Below, one piece after another: positions 47,365-61,384 of a stretch of DNA of 64,000 bases. The DNA is from Agelaius tricolor (taxonomy: Eukaryota; Chordata; Aves; Passeriformes; Icteridae), in contig JALJCS010000009.1 in assembly GCA_023055355.1 (NCBI GenBank), positions 26,437,001-26,501,000 of the forward strand. Reading direction: 5' to 3'. The notes below the pieces were generated by a model. The model made no database searches and had not been told where the DNA came from. It worked only from the letters and a program-made list of their open reading frames with translations. Within the stretch, counting starts at the first letter, position 1; each line of letters begins with the position of its first letter. A program made the translations under genes and the position numbers.

Positions 47365-50300
47365 TAAAAGAGGTGTAGTTTAATTTATTTATTTACTTTC
47401 AGGGTGGGAAATTATTTTTTAAAATACATAAATACATGAGATTTTCCACTAATTTTGTAACAATAAAAGAGGAGATGGATGGTAGCAAAATAAGCTTTCT
47501 GCTTGCTCCCCAAAATTACATTTTTGTCATGTTCTCAGCTGTAAAGTATGGGTAAGAATAGGCTGTTAACATTTTCCTTTTTGCATGAACAGTTAAACCT
47601 CCAGCTAGAATGAGATGATCATATGATTTATTATAGAGGAGTGAACAGGACAGAAATCAAACAGGAAGGCATGTGTACTTGTGTGGACTCTTGTTTATAA
47701 TTTCATCAGATTGGTGCACACCTCAGACATTTTATTTAGTGATAAGATATGCAAATTATTCTGGAGCTAGCAGCAATACCTTCACCTGAATGTCAAAACT
47801 GGCAGAGATTTTTAAACCAAACCTCAATAACAACTTGTATTTTAAAGCAACTATTCCTAAGATATAGCTACCAACTACAGACAAGTAAGTGCGGAATTGT
47901 TTCCTACTCTCCTTCATACCATTTTCCTTCCTCTCTTGTTTACCTCCGTGGTGGAACAAGGCTGCAGGCTTACCTGTAAATACTGGGTGTAACTATGGGC
48001 AACAGTGCAGATGAGCTACAAAGGTATGTGGAAGTTTGTGCAAAGCACAGGAATGCAGTTTGAAAATGGGGACACCTAAGGAATGAGACGTACCAGAGAA
48101 GATATCTTCTGTTTCTCCAGATGCCTACATCACATCTTTGTATCTCTGAAGGGATGAGTAGCACAGACTCTTCATTTCAACTGCTTGCTCTGTCTTTGGT
48201 TTTAGTTTTCTTGCATTTGTGTCCTTAAATCAGAATGTGGTAGTAGAAGCCTGTGGATACAGTGAAACATTTGGATGGTAGCTTTGCCATGGGATTAAGA
48301 GCTGAAATTCCCCAAAGCTGTAGATGTTTAGCTGCTGGGGTTTTGGTTTTAAGTGTACATACACTCATGAGAAAAAGGGTGAATATGCAGCCTGGGATTT
48401 AAATGTTAGATGTGTTTACTTTTTGAATCCTTGTTCAAGTCAGTGTGCACTGACTGTAAAGTGACAATCCTGTGCATTTTCCCTAGATTCCTCCTCTTTT
48501 CTCTGTGGATGTGTGCACATAACTATGCCCAAACACTTCCATCTGAAGTTTTCCTAGGACTTTCTTGGCTTGTTTTCTTCTTGTTGTTGTTTTTAGTGTG
48601 TGTACCTAATTAACCAGAAAGCTATCTGGACTAAAAACATCCAGCCAAGGGTGGCAACTGAAGTTCCTGATTGGAAAGATTTGACCTGTCCATAAAATGT
48701 AAGTCCTGTAATACATTCTCATGGATCCGGGTGCTCTTTGTGAAAAAGCCAAAATACTCAAGTCTTACTGCTTGTGTGGATTTGGGCCACTGCAGCAGAA
48801 CATTTTGTTTACAACAACTAATTCTAGGACCTACTTTGGTGTTGTGCATACTTGATTTCTACCTACTCAAACGGAAGCACTTCAAAATAATTAAAGTAAA
48901 TGAATTATCCACACACAGAGCAAACCCTTTCAGAGGGAAAGTGAGTTTAAGGAAAGCAAGAATCTGCTTTTTTTGGGGGGGGTGTTTCTTCTGAACCATG
49001 TATTTCAAGGTCTTCTTAAATAAGAAGCTGATGCTTTTGTTGAAACATAAAAAATAAACCTGAATTTTTGATTGTCATTTCTGCTGTGGCTGATGAAGTT
49101 AAATAATTGAAAACTAGAAAAAAAAACAACAGATGAAATTTGTCTTTTCAAGCTGAAGTCCAGGCAGTAGTGTACGGACTCTGCAAAATGCTTACTGAGG
49201 TAGCACTGGAAGAGATACAGTGGGTGTTGTGATATGTTCACTTTTAATGCACTGCTGTAAAAGAATTGGAAAGATTTGGAAATATTTGAGGGAATTTTCC
49301 TGATAGGCTGTAGGAATTCTCCTGGTTTAGTCTTTCACCCGAATGGATGCACTTTAACCCTCCATTGCAGTCCTGGTGCCATGGTTGCAGCTTCCAACAT
49401 TGACACTTGGCCAGTTGCCGCAAGAATTGATCACTTGTTTCTGTATAGGGAATAGTTGCCTAGATTGGATACCAATAACCTTGTTAATCCTACCAAAACC
49501 TATGCATTCATGTTTGATAAATGTTGATACTGGAATCTGTCATGTTCTTTCAACATCAAGCTTCACAGGAAATCTCTGCTTCCATGCAGAAGTCCTCCTT
49601 TACTTGCAGCTTCAGGAGGTGAAATTCAGCTTCTTTCTTATGTTGACACTACGTTTGCTGGTTTTTTTCACTGCTGAATTAGATCCAGGCATCTAGTAGC
49701 ATTCCAGAGGGAGAGGGGACCAGCATTGCAGCCTGCACTGCTGTTTCTTTGCTTGGGATGAATAATAGCCCACTGGGCTAGTTAACCATTACACTGACTT
49801 TTTCCTGTTCCTTCATAGCTGATTTTTGCCCAGGGGACATGGGTTACCAGAGCCTGAACCCAAAGTTCAGTATTGTGTGTTTATGTGTGTTCATGAGTGT
49901 TTATGTTTACCTGCATGCATGTCTGCTGTGTTAACCAGCAGATATTCTAGTAAAAGTAACAGTGCCAGGCCATTGTGCCTGCTTTGAGGTATAAGTCACA
50001 GGTAATATTTTACTCCCCCTCCTTTACTGTTTTTGATAATGAATTTGAAAGTATTAGCCTCTTAAATCAACACACTCGTTTCCTCATTCAGTTCTTTAAG
50101 CATGGAGTTTCAGGATGCTAAAATTCTCTTTCTTAGAGCACATTTGAATTGTGTGGCCTGTGATTCGTGTTGTTTTGCCAGGGGCCATGACCTGATACGT
50201 CCTCTGTGAAAAAGATAACATCCGTCTTCACTGAGAGTGAAAAAGTGGTGGCAAGAAGTATATGCCAGGAAAGTTTTTTGAGATTCAGAACAAGGTAATT

Positions 50301-50775
50301 AGCTACCATGGTTTTTGATCACATGTGTGCCAGGGTCAAAGCCAAGAAGAAACTTTCAGTCATTCTCATTTTCTTCTTCATCTGAACTGCAGATCATCTG
50401 GTAGTATCTGAATGATGTGGCACAGGTGACACTTGCCACTTTTGCCACATAACTTGGAACATAATTTGACTTTGAATTCTTTGTTCTGTGCCAGTGACTC
50501 AGTTTATGTTCGTCAGAAAGGATAAATAGCAATTTTGCTGTCCAGATGTCACATTCAGGTGTCCAGACAGATTAAAGTACTGATCTTTAATATCTCTGGT
50601 GTTTGTTTTGGGAAAGTTAATTTTCTTCAGTGGATAACTCAAGACAGTGACTTTTTTTGCTTCTTCTCCTGGCAGATTTCTCTTCCATTGTCTTTAAGAC
50701 AGGGAAGACTTGGCTCCCCTATTTTTCTGTAAAAGTAGAATGCGGCTTGACAAGTAATTAATTGTAAAATAGAGG
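47365..50775. other. Non-coding DNA, no gene recognised
   Basis: Unique sequence. A TG/TTTATG-rich patch occurs at 49868-49930. No exon or further repeat was recognised. Confidence 0.55.
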
Positions 50776-50810
50776 GCTAAATCCTCCATCTGGTGGTTCA
50801 GGATTTTAGC
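50776..50810. repeat. Short inverted repeat GCTAAATCCT/AGGATTTTAGC
   Basis: The arm at 50776-50785 pairs with 50800-50810, with one extra T, around a 14-base interior. The arm sequence resembles the GGCCAAATCCTG terminus of the palindromic repeats at 46.2 and 57.3 kb, so it may be a deletion derivative of that family. Confidence 0.5.
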
Positions 50811-50878
50811 TTCAAATGTTATTGTGTCCTGCAAAGTTCAGGAGATATATCTTTCACTGAGTAGTATGGTGAAATAAT

Positions 50879-51020
50879 TCCCTCCCTCCCTCCCTCTCTC
50901 CCTCCCTCCCTCTCTCTCTTTATCTTTCCTTCTCTTTATTTATCTTCCCTTCTCTTTCTCTTTATTTCTTTCCTCTCCCTTTCTGTGGTAGTATCTCCCT
51001 CTTTCTCTCCCTGTCTGCTC
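50879..51020. repeat. (CCCT)n/(TTTC)n polypyrimidine microsatellite
   Basis: About 106 bases (50879-50984) are almost purely C and T on the plus strand, first as CCCT/CTCT units and then as TTTC/CTTT with scattered A. After a short GTGGTAG break, CTCCCT-type units resume to about 51020. Long mirror-like polypyrimidine tracts can form triplex H-DNA. The length is probably polymorphic. Confidence 0.9.
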
Positions 51021-54000
51021 TTTGAGTAGATGGACATCTGTTTTCCTGTTAGACCTGAATCAGACATTTGTGTGGGGACACTGTGATGCTGCTGCTGAAC
51101 ACCTTCCAGGTGCTTTTGTTGTTCTTTTAGTAAGCCTTCCAGTCAAAGCCAGCCTTTAGTTGTACAGTAGTTTGATGAGCAGAGCAGCATTCCTGCATAA
51201 CTTCCTGCATAACTCAGTGTTCTCAGAAGTGTGGGTTATTAAAAGACCAACCCCTATTTCTCCTGCACCACGAGTGAAATGGCAGACAACAAAATAAGAG
51301 ACAGCAAGAAGTCAGCAGCCGTGGGAGCTGGACCACTTCTGTGGCAGCAGCACATTTTAGTGCCAAGAAGATGAGCTAGACCATTTTGACTCTGAAAAAC
51401 AGCTTTGAGGCCATTTCAGTCATTCACTTTGGGTCTTTGGAATCAAACATGTATCATTCTTACTGATATTAATAGGACTTGAGGGATTATACAAGTCTCT
51501 ATGCCTTCCAAAGGCATATCTTTAGGATGGCAGAGAGAATTCATGAAAGTAGGCAGAGGCTCTTCTGAGAGAAAAGCAGCTGAAAACTTGTATTTTTTTC
51601 TGGCAAGAAATCAATATTGTAAAAAGAAAAAAAGAAGCAAGAAATGTTGCTCCTTAGTCACTTATAGAGCATTTTAATTACATAAGTTTTTATAAATCTG
51701 AATTGTGGTCATTAGCTGCAGAACTTTGATCTGAAACTTTTTCCTTCCTCTGAATTAAAATATCTTTACAATTATGTTTATAGGCACATTTAAATGTTTG
51801 GGGTTTCTTTATGAGATGGGACTGCCCCAAGATGTCAGTATCTCTGTCTAAGCATTCTCTTGTAAGTTACATTTTAACAGTTTGATTGGTATGTGGCTGA
51901 AACACAGTGTTCCAATCCCACCTGTCTGGCTGGGCTATAAACATGAGATGAGCTCTTTCCATGTAAACTTTAAGCTTCCTTGAAATTCTGGAGGCCACCA
52001 GACTGAATCACTCTCAGGTTAACTCCTCCACCAAGACTGGAGACTCTTATCATGACTTCAAACGTCATCAAGAAAAAGCATCTTTCTCTTTGCCTAGACA
52101 TTATTCTACATTATACTAAATTCATTCATTTTGGGGTAACTAAACTTCTCTAGATCTTGGGGAAAATATTTTTTTTTTACCTAATGAAAGTCTTTATGTT
52201 TGAGAAGCAGCTTTTCTTTGGTTATTTTGCAATTAGTTTTAAAAATCTTTATCCTCCCACTATTCTTCCTTATAATTGGTGACTGTGAGCAGAGAGACAT
52301 GTGGAAGCAACATTGCAATGTGAAAAAGCCAGTTATTATCCAGACTGATCCAAATAAGCAAGCCCACCATCCTCTCAGGCTCTTCAGAAAAGTGTGGTTT
52401 TCCAAAGCAGTTTTCTTCTCCTCTAGGGAGGAGAGTTGCACATATTTTTGTAAAATGCCCTCATCCATCTACCTCTCAGGCAGATCTCCTTCCTATAGTT
52501 TGGAGAGCTGCCTGTGGATTTTTGAGGAGACAGTTGCTTGTGTATGTGCATTGAACATCCATGGCCTGCAGGTGATCCTGTTATCTCTGGGACTGTGCTT
52601 TAGTAAAATAGATTAATGTTCAGTTACCCAAGCTTTGTTTATGCCACTACTGAAAGGCAGCAGCAGCTGAGAAGTAACTTGAATATGCCCTCTCCTGGTG
52701 TTGTTGTATTAAGTGCTGTTTTCATTCTCCAGTTAGGATTTCCATAATCTAGCTTTAAAATGATGAGTTCTTTAGGTGCTTCAGATCCCCAGAGTCATTC
52801 TGTAGTGTTTTAAGATGCTGGACTTTATGTTCAAGAAGTGACATGACCTCTTCTTCTCTCTTCTTGGGTACAAAACCTCATCAATTTTCTGAAGAATATA
52901 TGTGCCTGTAAATAATTTCTATCTCATAATGAAATTGATGTTTATCTTAATATTGATGCCTTAAACAGCAAAAGGAAAAATATATTGAAAACAGGTATTT
53001 TTTCACTTTGAAAACAGGTGTCTTTTCTTTCTTCTTATGTAGCTATTAACAGAGTAGTTAAACTTGTACTTACATTTTCAGATCTCATTTTTTTTAATAT
53101 TGTGTTGAGAGGGAAAAACATCAGTTTAAAAATCATACTTCTCCTTTAGAAACCTTTTCCTTAACATCTGGTAATATGGGTGTTAGGGTTAGTTTGGCAT
53201 ATTGTAGGAACAGTACATATAAGCCTTGAGCTTAAATTTTGAAACCTGTACATTCAAAATTATGTACAGTTGATCTGGATATAGCTTGCAGAATTACAGA
53301 GTTTAGCCTTTAATTAAAATGTTACTTCTATTTTGTCAATGAAGTAATAATAAAAGGTATGGGTTTTTAAAAACAAAAATCATGATTTAGCAGAAGTTTT
53401 TCCTGCTTTTTTGTTTAATTTTCTAACCAGGGATTTTTTTCTTGAAGTCTTGCCAATGGCAAAAATAAGGAGGGAATGTGTGGACTCATGCAGAGTGCTC
53501 ACTAGGGCAAAAAAAAAAAGAAAAAATAAAACCCCTAAGCTATGTCTGAGTAAATGTCACGTTTCTCTGATATGAATGAAATGCAGAACTCACTGCTTTG
53601 AAAAAATAAAATGAAGTAACCTCTCCATTTACAGAACAATTTCTCTCTGTGTTCCACTTCCATTTCTTACTGGAAATCAAACAGCTTTGTTTTTCAGCAC
53701 TTCTCCTGCAAATTCGGTCCCTTGTGCACACACACAAAACCCCCTAAATCTATGCATCCTAGGGAATCAAAGATTTTGGAAAGTACATTTTTCATAGGTG
53801 TTTATAAATATGTCTTAAAAATTCCCATTGCATGAATTTCTTAAGGGTATAATACATGAAACCACAAAGAAAAATGTTATGGCAAAAAGTACTGAAGCAA
53901 ACTGAAATTTAGATCTTCGCATTAGGAAGACTGACTGAAGTAACAACATTGCTCAGATGCTGAAAACAGAGCAGTTGAAGTAGAACTGGGTTTCAGTCTG

Positions 54001-54245
54001 AGGCTTTGCTTTTGACCTCTTGCTGGTAGGGAGTTCTAAGACAGCATTGGTTTCATCTTCAGTTGCCTCTAGAATCTCTTCAGTTATGGAAGATATCTGC
54101 CAATGAAATACAACTAGAATTCTTCATTCGTTTGTACAACTTCAGGGTATTATTTCTTAACACAGCTTTCAATTAGGTAAAAGTTCACAGTAACTCCTGC
54201 AGGAAATATTCAAGTGGATTATCCCGGGAAACCAGGAAAAAAGAT
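51021..54245. other. Non-coding DNA, no gene recognised
   Basis: Unique sequence. A 12-bp tandem duplication (TTCCTGCATAAC) spans 51190-51213. An interleaved pair of inverted repeats lies at 53235-53269 (AATTTTGAA/TTCAAAATT and CTGTACA/TGTACAG). The 138-codon open frame at 52200-52616 is not recognisable. Confidence 0.55.
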
Positions 54246-54265
54246 TTTAGTTTAGTTTAGTTTAG
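54246..54265 (+). repeat. (TTTAG)4 pentanucleotide repeat
   Basis: Four exact TTTAG units are followed by T5. This is a simple short tandem repeat. Confidence 0.95.
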
Positions 54266-57116
54266 TTTTTAAGAGGAGAACCTTGAGGAATATCTGTGGG
54301 CTTTTTGGGGGTTTCAGCTTCTTTTCTCCAGTGCACTGCGTCCACTAAATGTAAGGTGGTAGAACTTTTTCCTTCCACAAAGCTGTCATTGTTTTAAGGC
54401 CATTCTGCTCCCTCTGAACATGTATTGTAACAGGTGCCTTACTTGCTTGTCTCTCCTGGAGAAGTTTTATGGATTAAAGCACCACAGGTACCCTGCACAG
54501 TGGCACTATTAACAGTGTGGAATGATGTTGGGAGAAAAACTCATATGGAAGCTACACACCTAGGTGCAGTTAGTAAACAGAGATAGTTCTCCTCATTAAG
54601 CATAATTAAACCTAATATTGACTGCAAACTGTTACTTACCTTAAACTTCTCTGCAGACATTGTGGGAAAGGGATTAACTTAGCAGATAGGTACACTAATT
54701 ACTACTTTCTTCACATTAAAGTTACCATCAGCAAGGCCTATATTCATAAATAAAACATAGTAGGGGATGAGAGACTGAGAAATATGTAAATTCATTTGCA
54801 GAAAAAAAAAAAGACCAAATTAAAAAAAGAAAGTTGACTGATGCTACTGGAAGCAAAATGGCACTCCAGCTAATTACCATGAAAAGTATGATAAATCATG
54901 GACGTGTATCCTTGACTTCTGACTGATAGAGCCTGGAGAGTGCAATCTCTCATGCGTAGCTGCCTCTGACTGATTTAAACCCCTACCACTATCGGGTTTG
55001 ATGGGAAAGCACAAAAGTGTGTTATTTTATTTCCTTGGCTATTGTTGCTACCTCATTCTTCCTAGAAATGACTTGCAATTATTGTAAAAATACAGTCTGA
55101 TTTCTTGTCTGCAGAAGAATTGTTGTTTGATGCAATTGACAAACAAAGGCTCCAAAGATGGTCTACTTATGGTTTAATAGCTGCATTTTCAAATGCAATT
55201 GATCTGGTATATTGAGACGACTATAGGGATATAATAAAATGTCAAGGGAGGGGCTGCTTTTGCTTTTTTATACTTATTCTCATGGGATAGATCTTGAGTC
55301 CCACAGATGAGATTAAAAGTCAGAATCAATTTAATTTATGAATTTCTATTTGTTTTCTGTAGATTTTTAAGTTGCTCTGTGCTTCAGCTTTTTTATCTGT
55401 TTCCTCCCAAATTTCATAGTTTTCTGCACCTAACAATTGCTACAAGGGACTGCACACACTTAGGATTATTCAGATGAGAGGCTTCCAGGATAAGGCCACA
55501 CTATGTGTTATCATGTCAGTGCTGTTACTGCTTAATCCAGTTAATACTTTAAATTTGAATACATAATGGTGATGTGGTTGTTGTTTGTGGGGTATTTTCT
55601 GTTTTCCTTGTATATCTGTCTGGAGTACTTTTTTGGTTGAGCCATATCAGAATAAAAGTCCTATTGTTGGGCTAGCTCACACCAGAATGATCTGAGGAGA
55701 GATTTATCCTGAGTTTCCTGACAAGGGCATTGCCCAAGCCACAGGCATAGGAGAAGCTTGAGTACACCAGTATTTAATGTGCAAGGTTGAAATTTACCAT
55801 CAAAGTGATGTTCTTATTATGTAGATATTTTAACACAAAATTATTATTGGCTTCTACTGAGTATTAGCCTTTAACTTTTTATGAAAGGAAATTCAATCTT
55901 TGTAATGCTCGCAGTTCCACATTTTGCTGAAAGAAGGGGAGGGAAAAGTGAAGTGGTTAGTAGAACATTTGCAGATAGGTTCTAAGCAGTGAGTACCTTG
56001 TTTGTTAAGTTGTTTAATTTATCTTTTTGGTTTCTTTTTTTTTTTCCTAGAGATATTTACCCCTGTGATATTGTTATGATGTATATGTAGGAATGTGTAG
56101 TTCCCAGGTAGGGGTATTATGCTTCAAGCAACAATGCTTATGTATTAACAGTGTCTTCCTGCTCTGATAACCCTTACTCTTTGCAGCTTTTTGTGTAGCC
56201 AGCAGCAGTGTTTATAGATGCTATGTGCTTTTTGCAGTTTCATTGAGTTTTGACAGCATAGAATCTGAAGAAATACTTCAAAATTGTTTCAGAGCTGCAA
56301 ATTGCTTTCAAAATTTACATGGCTAAATTCTGCAGTGACTTACACACTATAACAGGTAGTTAGCAAAGCAAAGATATGTCCTCTGAGCAACAGTCCAAAA
56401 TTATTGCTAGCTAGCGGAATCACAGGTTAAAGTAAGAACAATTTACTGGAGTAAATACAAATTTAAAGGCTAGTTTGTTGCAGCATTAAAAAAATAATTG
56501 CATGGCTTCTCTTGTTTAGGACTACACAATGGAGCAAGGAGCTTTCACCTGGGATTCAATCTGAGGAGCTATTTGTTGGGTCAGCTTCTTCAGAGAGATT
56601 TAGAACAACTCTGTTATGGGCAGGTTTCTTTTTTTTCCTGGTTCCCTTCCTTTTCAAAGGGAAGAAAAAAAGGGTCAATGTATGGAAAACAGAGAAATAG
56701 ACTTGAGACACGGATGTTATGAGGCTTCACAGCCTGTAAATTTCTGTTTATGATCAAGGTTCCTGGCCAGACTTCTCCAGACTTATCAGCTAAATGTCAC
56801 AGGGAGTCTTACTCACATTGTATCTGTAACAGTGGACAGCCTAAATCCTGGGCAGGCATTCCAGCATTTGGCCTGTTAGTAACATCTGCATGGTTTTTCT
56901 GATTAGAAATTGAAATTTGGTATATCAACTTTATAAGGAAACATTGCAAACAAGTATTTTTGATAAACAATAAACATTAGGAAAACTCTATTACATAAGA
57001 AATGAGAATATAAACTCCAACCATATTTTTTTGGAGGAAATAATAATTCTACTTTGTATGTTAGTATTCTAAAAATAAACTGTATTAATTCTCATTTTCT
57101 ACCCAGCCAGCTGGTG
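54266..57116. other. Non-coding DNA, no gene recognised
   Basis: Unique AT-rich sequence. GGCTAAATTCTGCAGTGACT near 56321-56340 recalls one arm of the palindromic repeat families (GGCCAAATTCTGC), but no partner arm was found. Confidence 0.5.
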
Positions 57117-57143
57117 TCCACTGGATACTTAAAGTCCAGTGGA
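57117..57143. repeat. Perfect 9-bp inverted repeat, 9-base spacer
   Basis: TCCACTGGA at 57117-57125 and TCCAGTGGA at 57135-57143 are exact reverse complements around TACTTAAAG. Confidence 0.9.
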
Positions 57144-57283
57144 TACAATGGTAATTTATCTCTTTGGTCTCTTGTCAAAGTCATTCCCTCCAGTTCTTCT
57201 AAGAGCTCTTAAGCTTCTAGCAAAACTATTTTCTAAGTAATAGTAATAACAAACCTGAAACCCAGTCAACTCTGCAAAGCATA
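57144..57283. other. Short unique spacer
   Basis: No feature seen between the inverted repeat and the next palindromic element. Confidence 0.5.
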
Positions 57284-57366
57284 GGCCAAATCCTGTGAAT
57301 TCATACTGAGGCAAAATTTACACTGAAGTCAAAATTAGGAGCTTTGTCACTTGCAGGATTTCTGTC
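57284..57366. mobile_element. Ancient palindromic MITE-like repeat, copy 3
   Basis: GGCCAAATCCTG (57284-57295) and CAGGATTT (57354-57361) form the outer arms, exact over 8 bases. Inside, ACTGAGGCAAAATTTACACT and GAAGTCAAAATTAGGAGCTT follow the same consensus order as the copy at 46.2 kb (ACTCAGGCAAAACTCCCA, then TGAAGTCAATGGGAGTTTTG). The arms are better kept than the centre, the reverse of copy 1. It has no coding capacity. Confidence 0.65.
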
Positions 57367-60300
57367 AGGCATAAAATCCTACTTACTTTCTTCCCCTGTG
57401 GTAAGGATGACTGAACACACTATAGATTGTTAGAAAGTTTGGACACAGAAAATCATTTTTTTTTAATTAAGGCATATATTTTTATGAGCATTCTTTTGGG
57501 AAGGGAGTATCTCATTTAAGTAATAATATTTCTTAAATAATAGTTGAATGAAGTATTTGAAGATTATAATTTTCATTCTCATCAATATCAGGACAGCAGG
57601 ATCCCAGGACTAAGACAAAATTACTGAATATGGACATATTTTTGCCAAGTACAATGTAGAAATAGGAGACCAAGCTTTAAAAGATGGATGATACTTTTTC
57701 TATGAATTTAAGTCATATTCTTAATCAACTGGTTTAAATTTATTTGAGTTAGGCAGAATGTGTCTGTTTTAAATACTCTTCCATTTTGTACTGGGTATGT
57801 AATAGGTTTCAAACCTTTATTCAGGTACACTTAGGTCTGAGAGAAAGTCCATTATTTCTCCATCTGAAGTTGTTCCCAGTGGAATGTTCTCAAGAATGAC
57901 AGTAGTAGAGCTCATGTCATTGTCCTCCTATCAGAACCTAGCAGCAAAAGTGTGTGGCTGTGAGGACACTTTACCAGCATCTTGGCATTTTCCTAGTAGA
58001 TATCAGTAGATTCAGTTACTTCTTTTGCCATGTTAAATACTAGTGTGCTTTGAAACCTGCACTTCCTTACTTCTCCTGCTTCCTATTCATTTTCCTGTTT
58101 ATTCTTATCCTTCCCCCATAAATTGTGTTCTCTGATCTCTCTCTCTCTGTTTCTGTTTTTCAATAGCTCTGCTCTTTCGTGACTAAAGCCCTGAATTACA
58201 TTGTCCTTACTCAAGTAAAACACCTCTTGAAGTCAGTCATGGGTTTATCTTCCTGTGATTTGGCCTTTGATGTTGTTGGGTAATTACATTATACCCATAG
58301 GAAACCCTCTGTATATTGGGACATAGGCTTCAGTCAACCTAAGGCCAGTTGATTATACATTTACCTGTAGAATGAATCTGCCTACTTCCAGTGCCCCATT
58401 TGGAAACTTGTTAGAAATGTGTATGCTGCTTTAACATGCAAATTCTATTGAGTAGGTGGAGAATAAGTTTTTTTGTCTGATAGGTTAGTACCCATTTAAA
58501 GACATAGATGGCAATCTGCTTGTTTAATGTTCAGTAAAATCTCAATGTTGAGTGTCCAGGGGGTGTGAAATGCTTAAAACAAAATAACTTGGGAGCTGAG
58601 GAGATAATTATATATGAGAGGAAATACTAGGAAGGGCAAAGAATGCAAATGAAGGCAGGCCAAGATAGATTCAGTGCCACAGACAAACCCCCCATTTACC
58701 CCTCCCTCCAATACACAGACAATACCTTCAATATCCTATGTGAGTTGGTGAACATTCTGTTGCATCTAAAATGTGGATGCATTGCTTCTACTGGATATTC
58801 AAGTCTCTTAGCCCACCCTGGTTCTTTGAAGTCCCAGGTTACACTTCTTTTGTGTTGGGGAGAAAGTAGGGAATGGTATTTCATTGTAGAAGAAGGATTT
58901 TATTTGGGTGTTGCAATTTTCTGTTAAGATTATTTCTTTCTGCCATGAAATGGAACATATGGGCTGTTTACACAAAAGGTATAAACTATGAATGTCAGGT
59001 GATTGCAAGAGATAGTCCAAACTAAATGCAGTTGTCCATAATTAGTCCTGTGCTTCATTTCTCCTTTGCTGAGACAAAATAAAACCCTGATCACTTTCTC
59101 TCTTACCAAAACTGGAGACTTTCTGTGTCTGCATCTCTGATGTGTTGTTAGGCTGTAGCAGAATGCTTACAGATGAAAGTGTTCTTACCCCTCTTTCCCT
59201 TAGTATCTACTATTGACAGTGGGACTTGAGTTTCTCATTTAAATGAATTTTTGTCTGCTCCAGTTGCCTGTTCTTCTGCATGTCAGATCCATTACATTTT
59301 AGATGCAGTGGATTATGGTGCTTTAAGGACATAGAGTAGCTGCTACATGCCTGTGAGTTAACAAAATTTAAGTATTTAAATTACATAGAAAAATGAAAAG
59401 TGTTTTTTCCTGTGTTTGGAATGACTAGTAGCTTTACAGCCATCAAACTGAGCATAGAATGACCAATTGACCCTTCCACTCTGTATGTTGACTGGTGACT
59501 AAAAATGAGAAGTCTTTCTACCCCTGCCATGAGGTTATGAGAAATGACTATGTAGTAATTAATGCCACTGTATCATTTTTTAACTGCTTCAGAAATATAA
59601 TATCAGATGCTCAGATGGCATCAATTGGCTTAGCTCCACTGAAGGCAACAAAATGCGATGCCAACTTATACCAGCTGAGGATCTGGCCCACAGTTAAAAG
59701 GAAAAAAGGGACAGGCTGCCAATATGGCAGGGAACATATTGAGATTTATGGTAGTGACTTAATCAGTAAAAAGTTCTGCTTGAAGTGGTTGTCTCTTTGC
59801 ACATTCCCATTAGTCACTTGAGCTGGAGATATTTGAAGCTCTAGCCCAGCCTCTGTGGGCACATTTGTGCTCTTGCACTCTGCTCCACACTCTATGCTCT
59901 TAAATATCTGAAAGCATCCCACATCACTCCTGTTCTTCTAGCTGGCAATCTCTCTTCAGAGGTCTGCACAGATTCTGGGCCATATATATTTTTTGACATA
60001 ACTTTAATTTGGATGACTGTTTTCCTTTTTTGCCTATATTTCTGGTGTTGCTTTCTTAATCACACCTAAAAATAGGAGGGATTTCATATCTTTTGTAATT
60101 CTTATCTAGCTGTCCTGTTTACATTTAAGTATTATGTTAATCTTGATAAGAATAAAAAAAATCCAGTTTGCTGCCTTTGTATTCAACTATGCATGTATTT
60201 TTTTTACTTGAAGATAAGGTGACCGTACCTAACGTAATACCTGTAAATTTTCATCTGCTATAAATATGATTGAATCAATTGAAGGATAGAAATTCTCTTG

Positions 60301-61384
60301 TCTGTATTACAAAGTTAGTGAATTAAATACTTATGAAAGATGAAATGGCTGTAGAATCTCCCCAACTTTTTTCTCCCTCAGTAATACAACCATTTTAGCA
60401 TTTGGTTTATAATGAGTGCTGTCTCTAAACTTGTGAGCCATCCCCAGTTCTGATACCTTGTTTTTGATTGTTAACAATGTTCAAAGAATGTAGTCTTAAC
60501 AATGCTCAGAGAACATAATCTTTTGGGCCTGGAAGTTTCAATCCTTGGTCCCATCTGCAATGTAAGTTATTCAAGAAGCTCTGTGATCCAGTCTTGTAAT
60601 AAAAAGTTGAGAAAACACTTCTCTTCTGCACTGAAATACCTGCCTTGAAAATGTAACAAACTGATTGATGACTTGGAATTGGATCTACAATATTATGTCC
60701 AGCCACTTTTGGATCACACCCTACAAATACATTTTTAAGCAAGATAAACTTTCAGAAGTAGGGGTATTTGAATATCAGAAGCCTGCAAAGTTTGAGTTTT
60801 ATATATGTAATGAATTTTCTATGCTGTGATCTAAAAGTATAGAAAAATAAACTAATCATTAAAACCTCTCCAGATACAAAGCTCTGTTTTTTAAGAAGTT
60901 TCAAAGGATGCTTTGAATGACACTCAGTCTTTTACTATGATATATTTTCCTGCATTTCAAAGTAAGAGTGAGTCTTCTGTGGCATCGGTATCATGTAAGT
61001 GCTGAAAAGAGGGCTGGGGAGGCAGGACACAGTGTTAACCTCTTTTTCTTTTAGTTTGCTGATTATTGTGGGTTTCAAAGAATCCAGTGCTACCTCAGCT
61101 GGAAGACTGTTGCCTGTTTTAGGAAAAAAATACCGGAAAATATTTGTGTTTCAACCAACAGTTGGAAGTTTAAACTTAAAGCATATAGTATCTTCAAATC
61201 CCATATGCTGATAATTGTAAACAGTACATATAAACTCCTGAAAATATTGTAAAGTACTTATGGGAAAGGTATGAGTTGTATTAAAATATTGCAACAAATG
61301 TTTAAAGCCATATTTTTTCTTATATTCTCAGTAGGCTTTTTTAGAAATTGCATGTATTTTACAAGTTTCCAATTTATATCCATT
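57367..61384. other. Non-coding DNA, no gene recognised
   Basis: About 4 kb of unique AT-rich sequence with a short (TC)n patch at 58134-58148. No exon or repeat family recognised. Confidence 0.55.

Noticed and set aside
52200..52616. 138-codon open frame with hydrophobic N-terminus
   Set aside because: The hydrophobic start reflects T-rich DNA. The rest has no recognisable fold or motif.
56321..56345. Arm of a palindromic repeat (GGCTAAATTCTGCAGTGACT)
   Set aside because: No partner arm is visible downstream, so chance similarity cannot be excluded.
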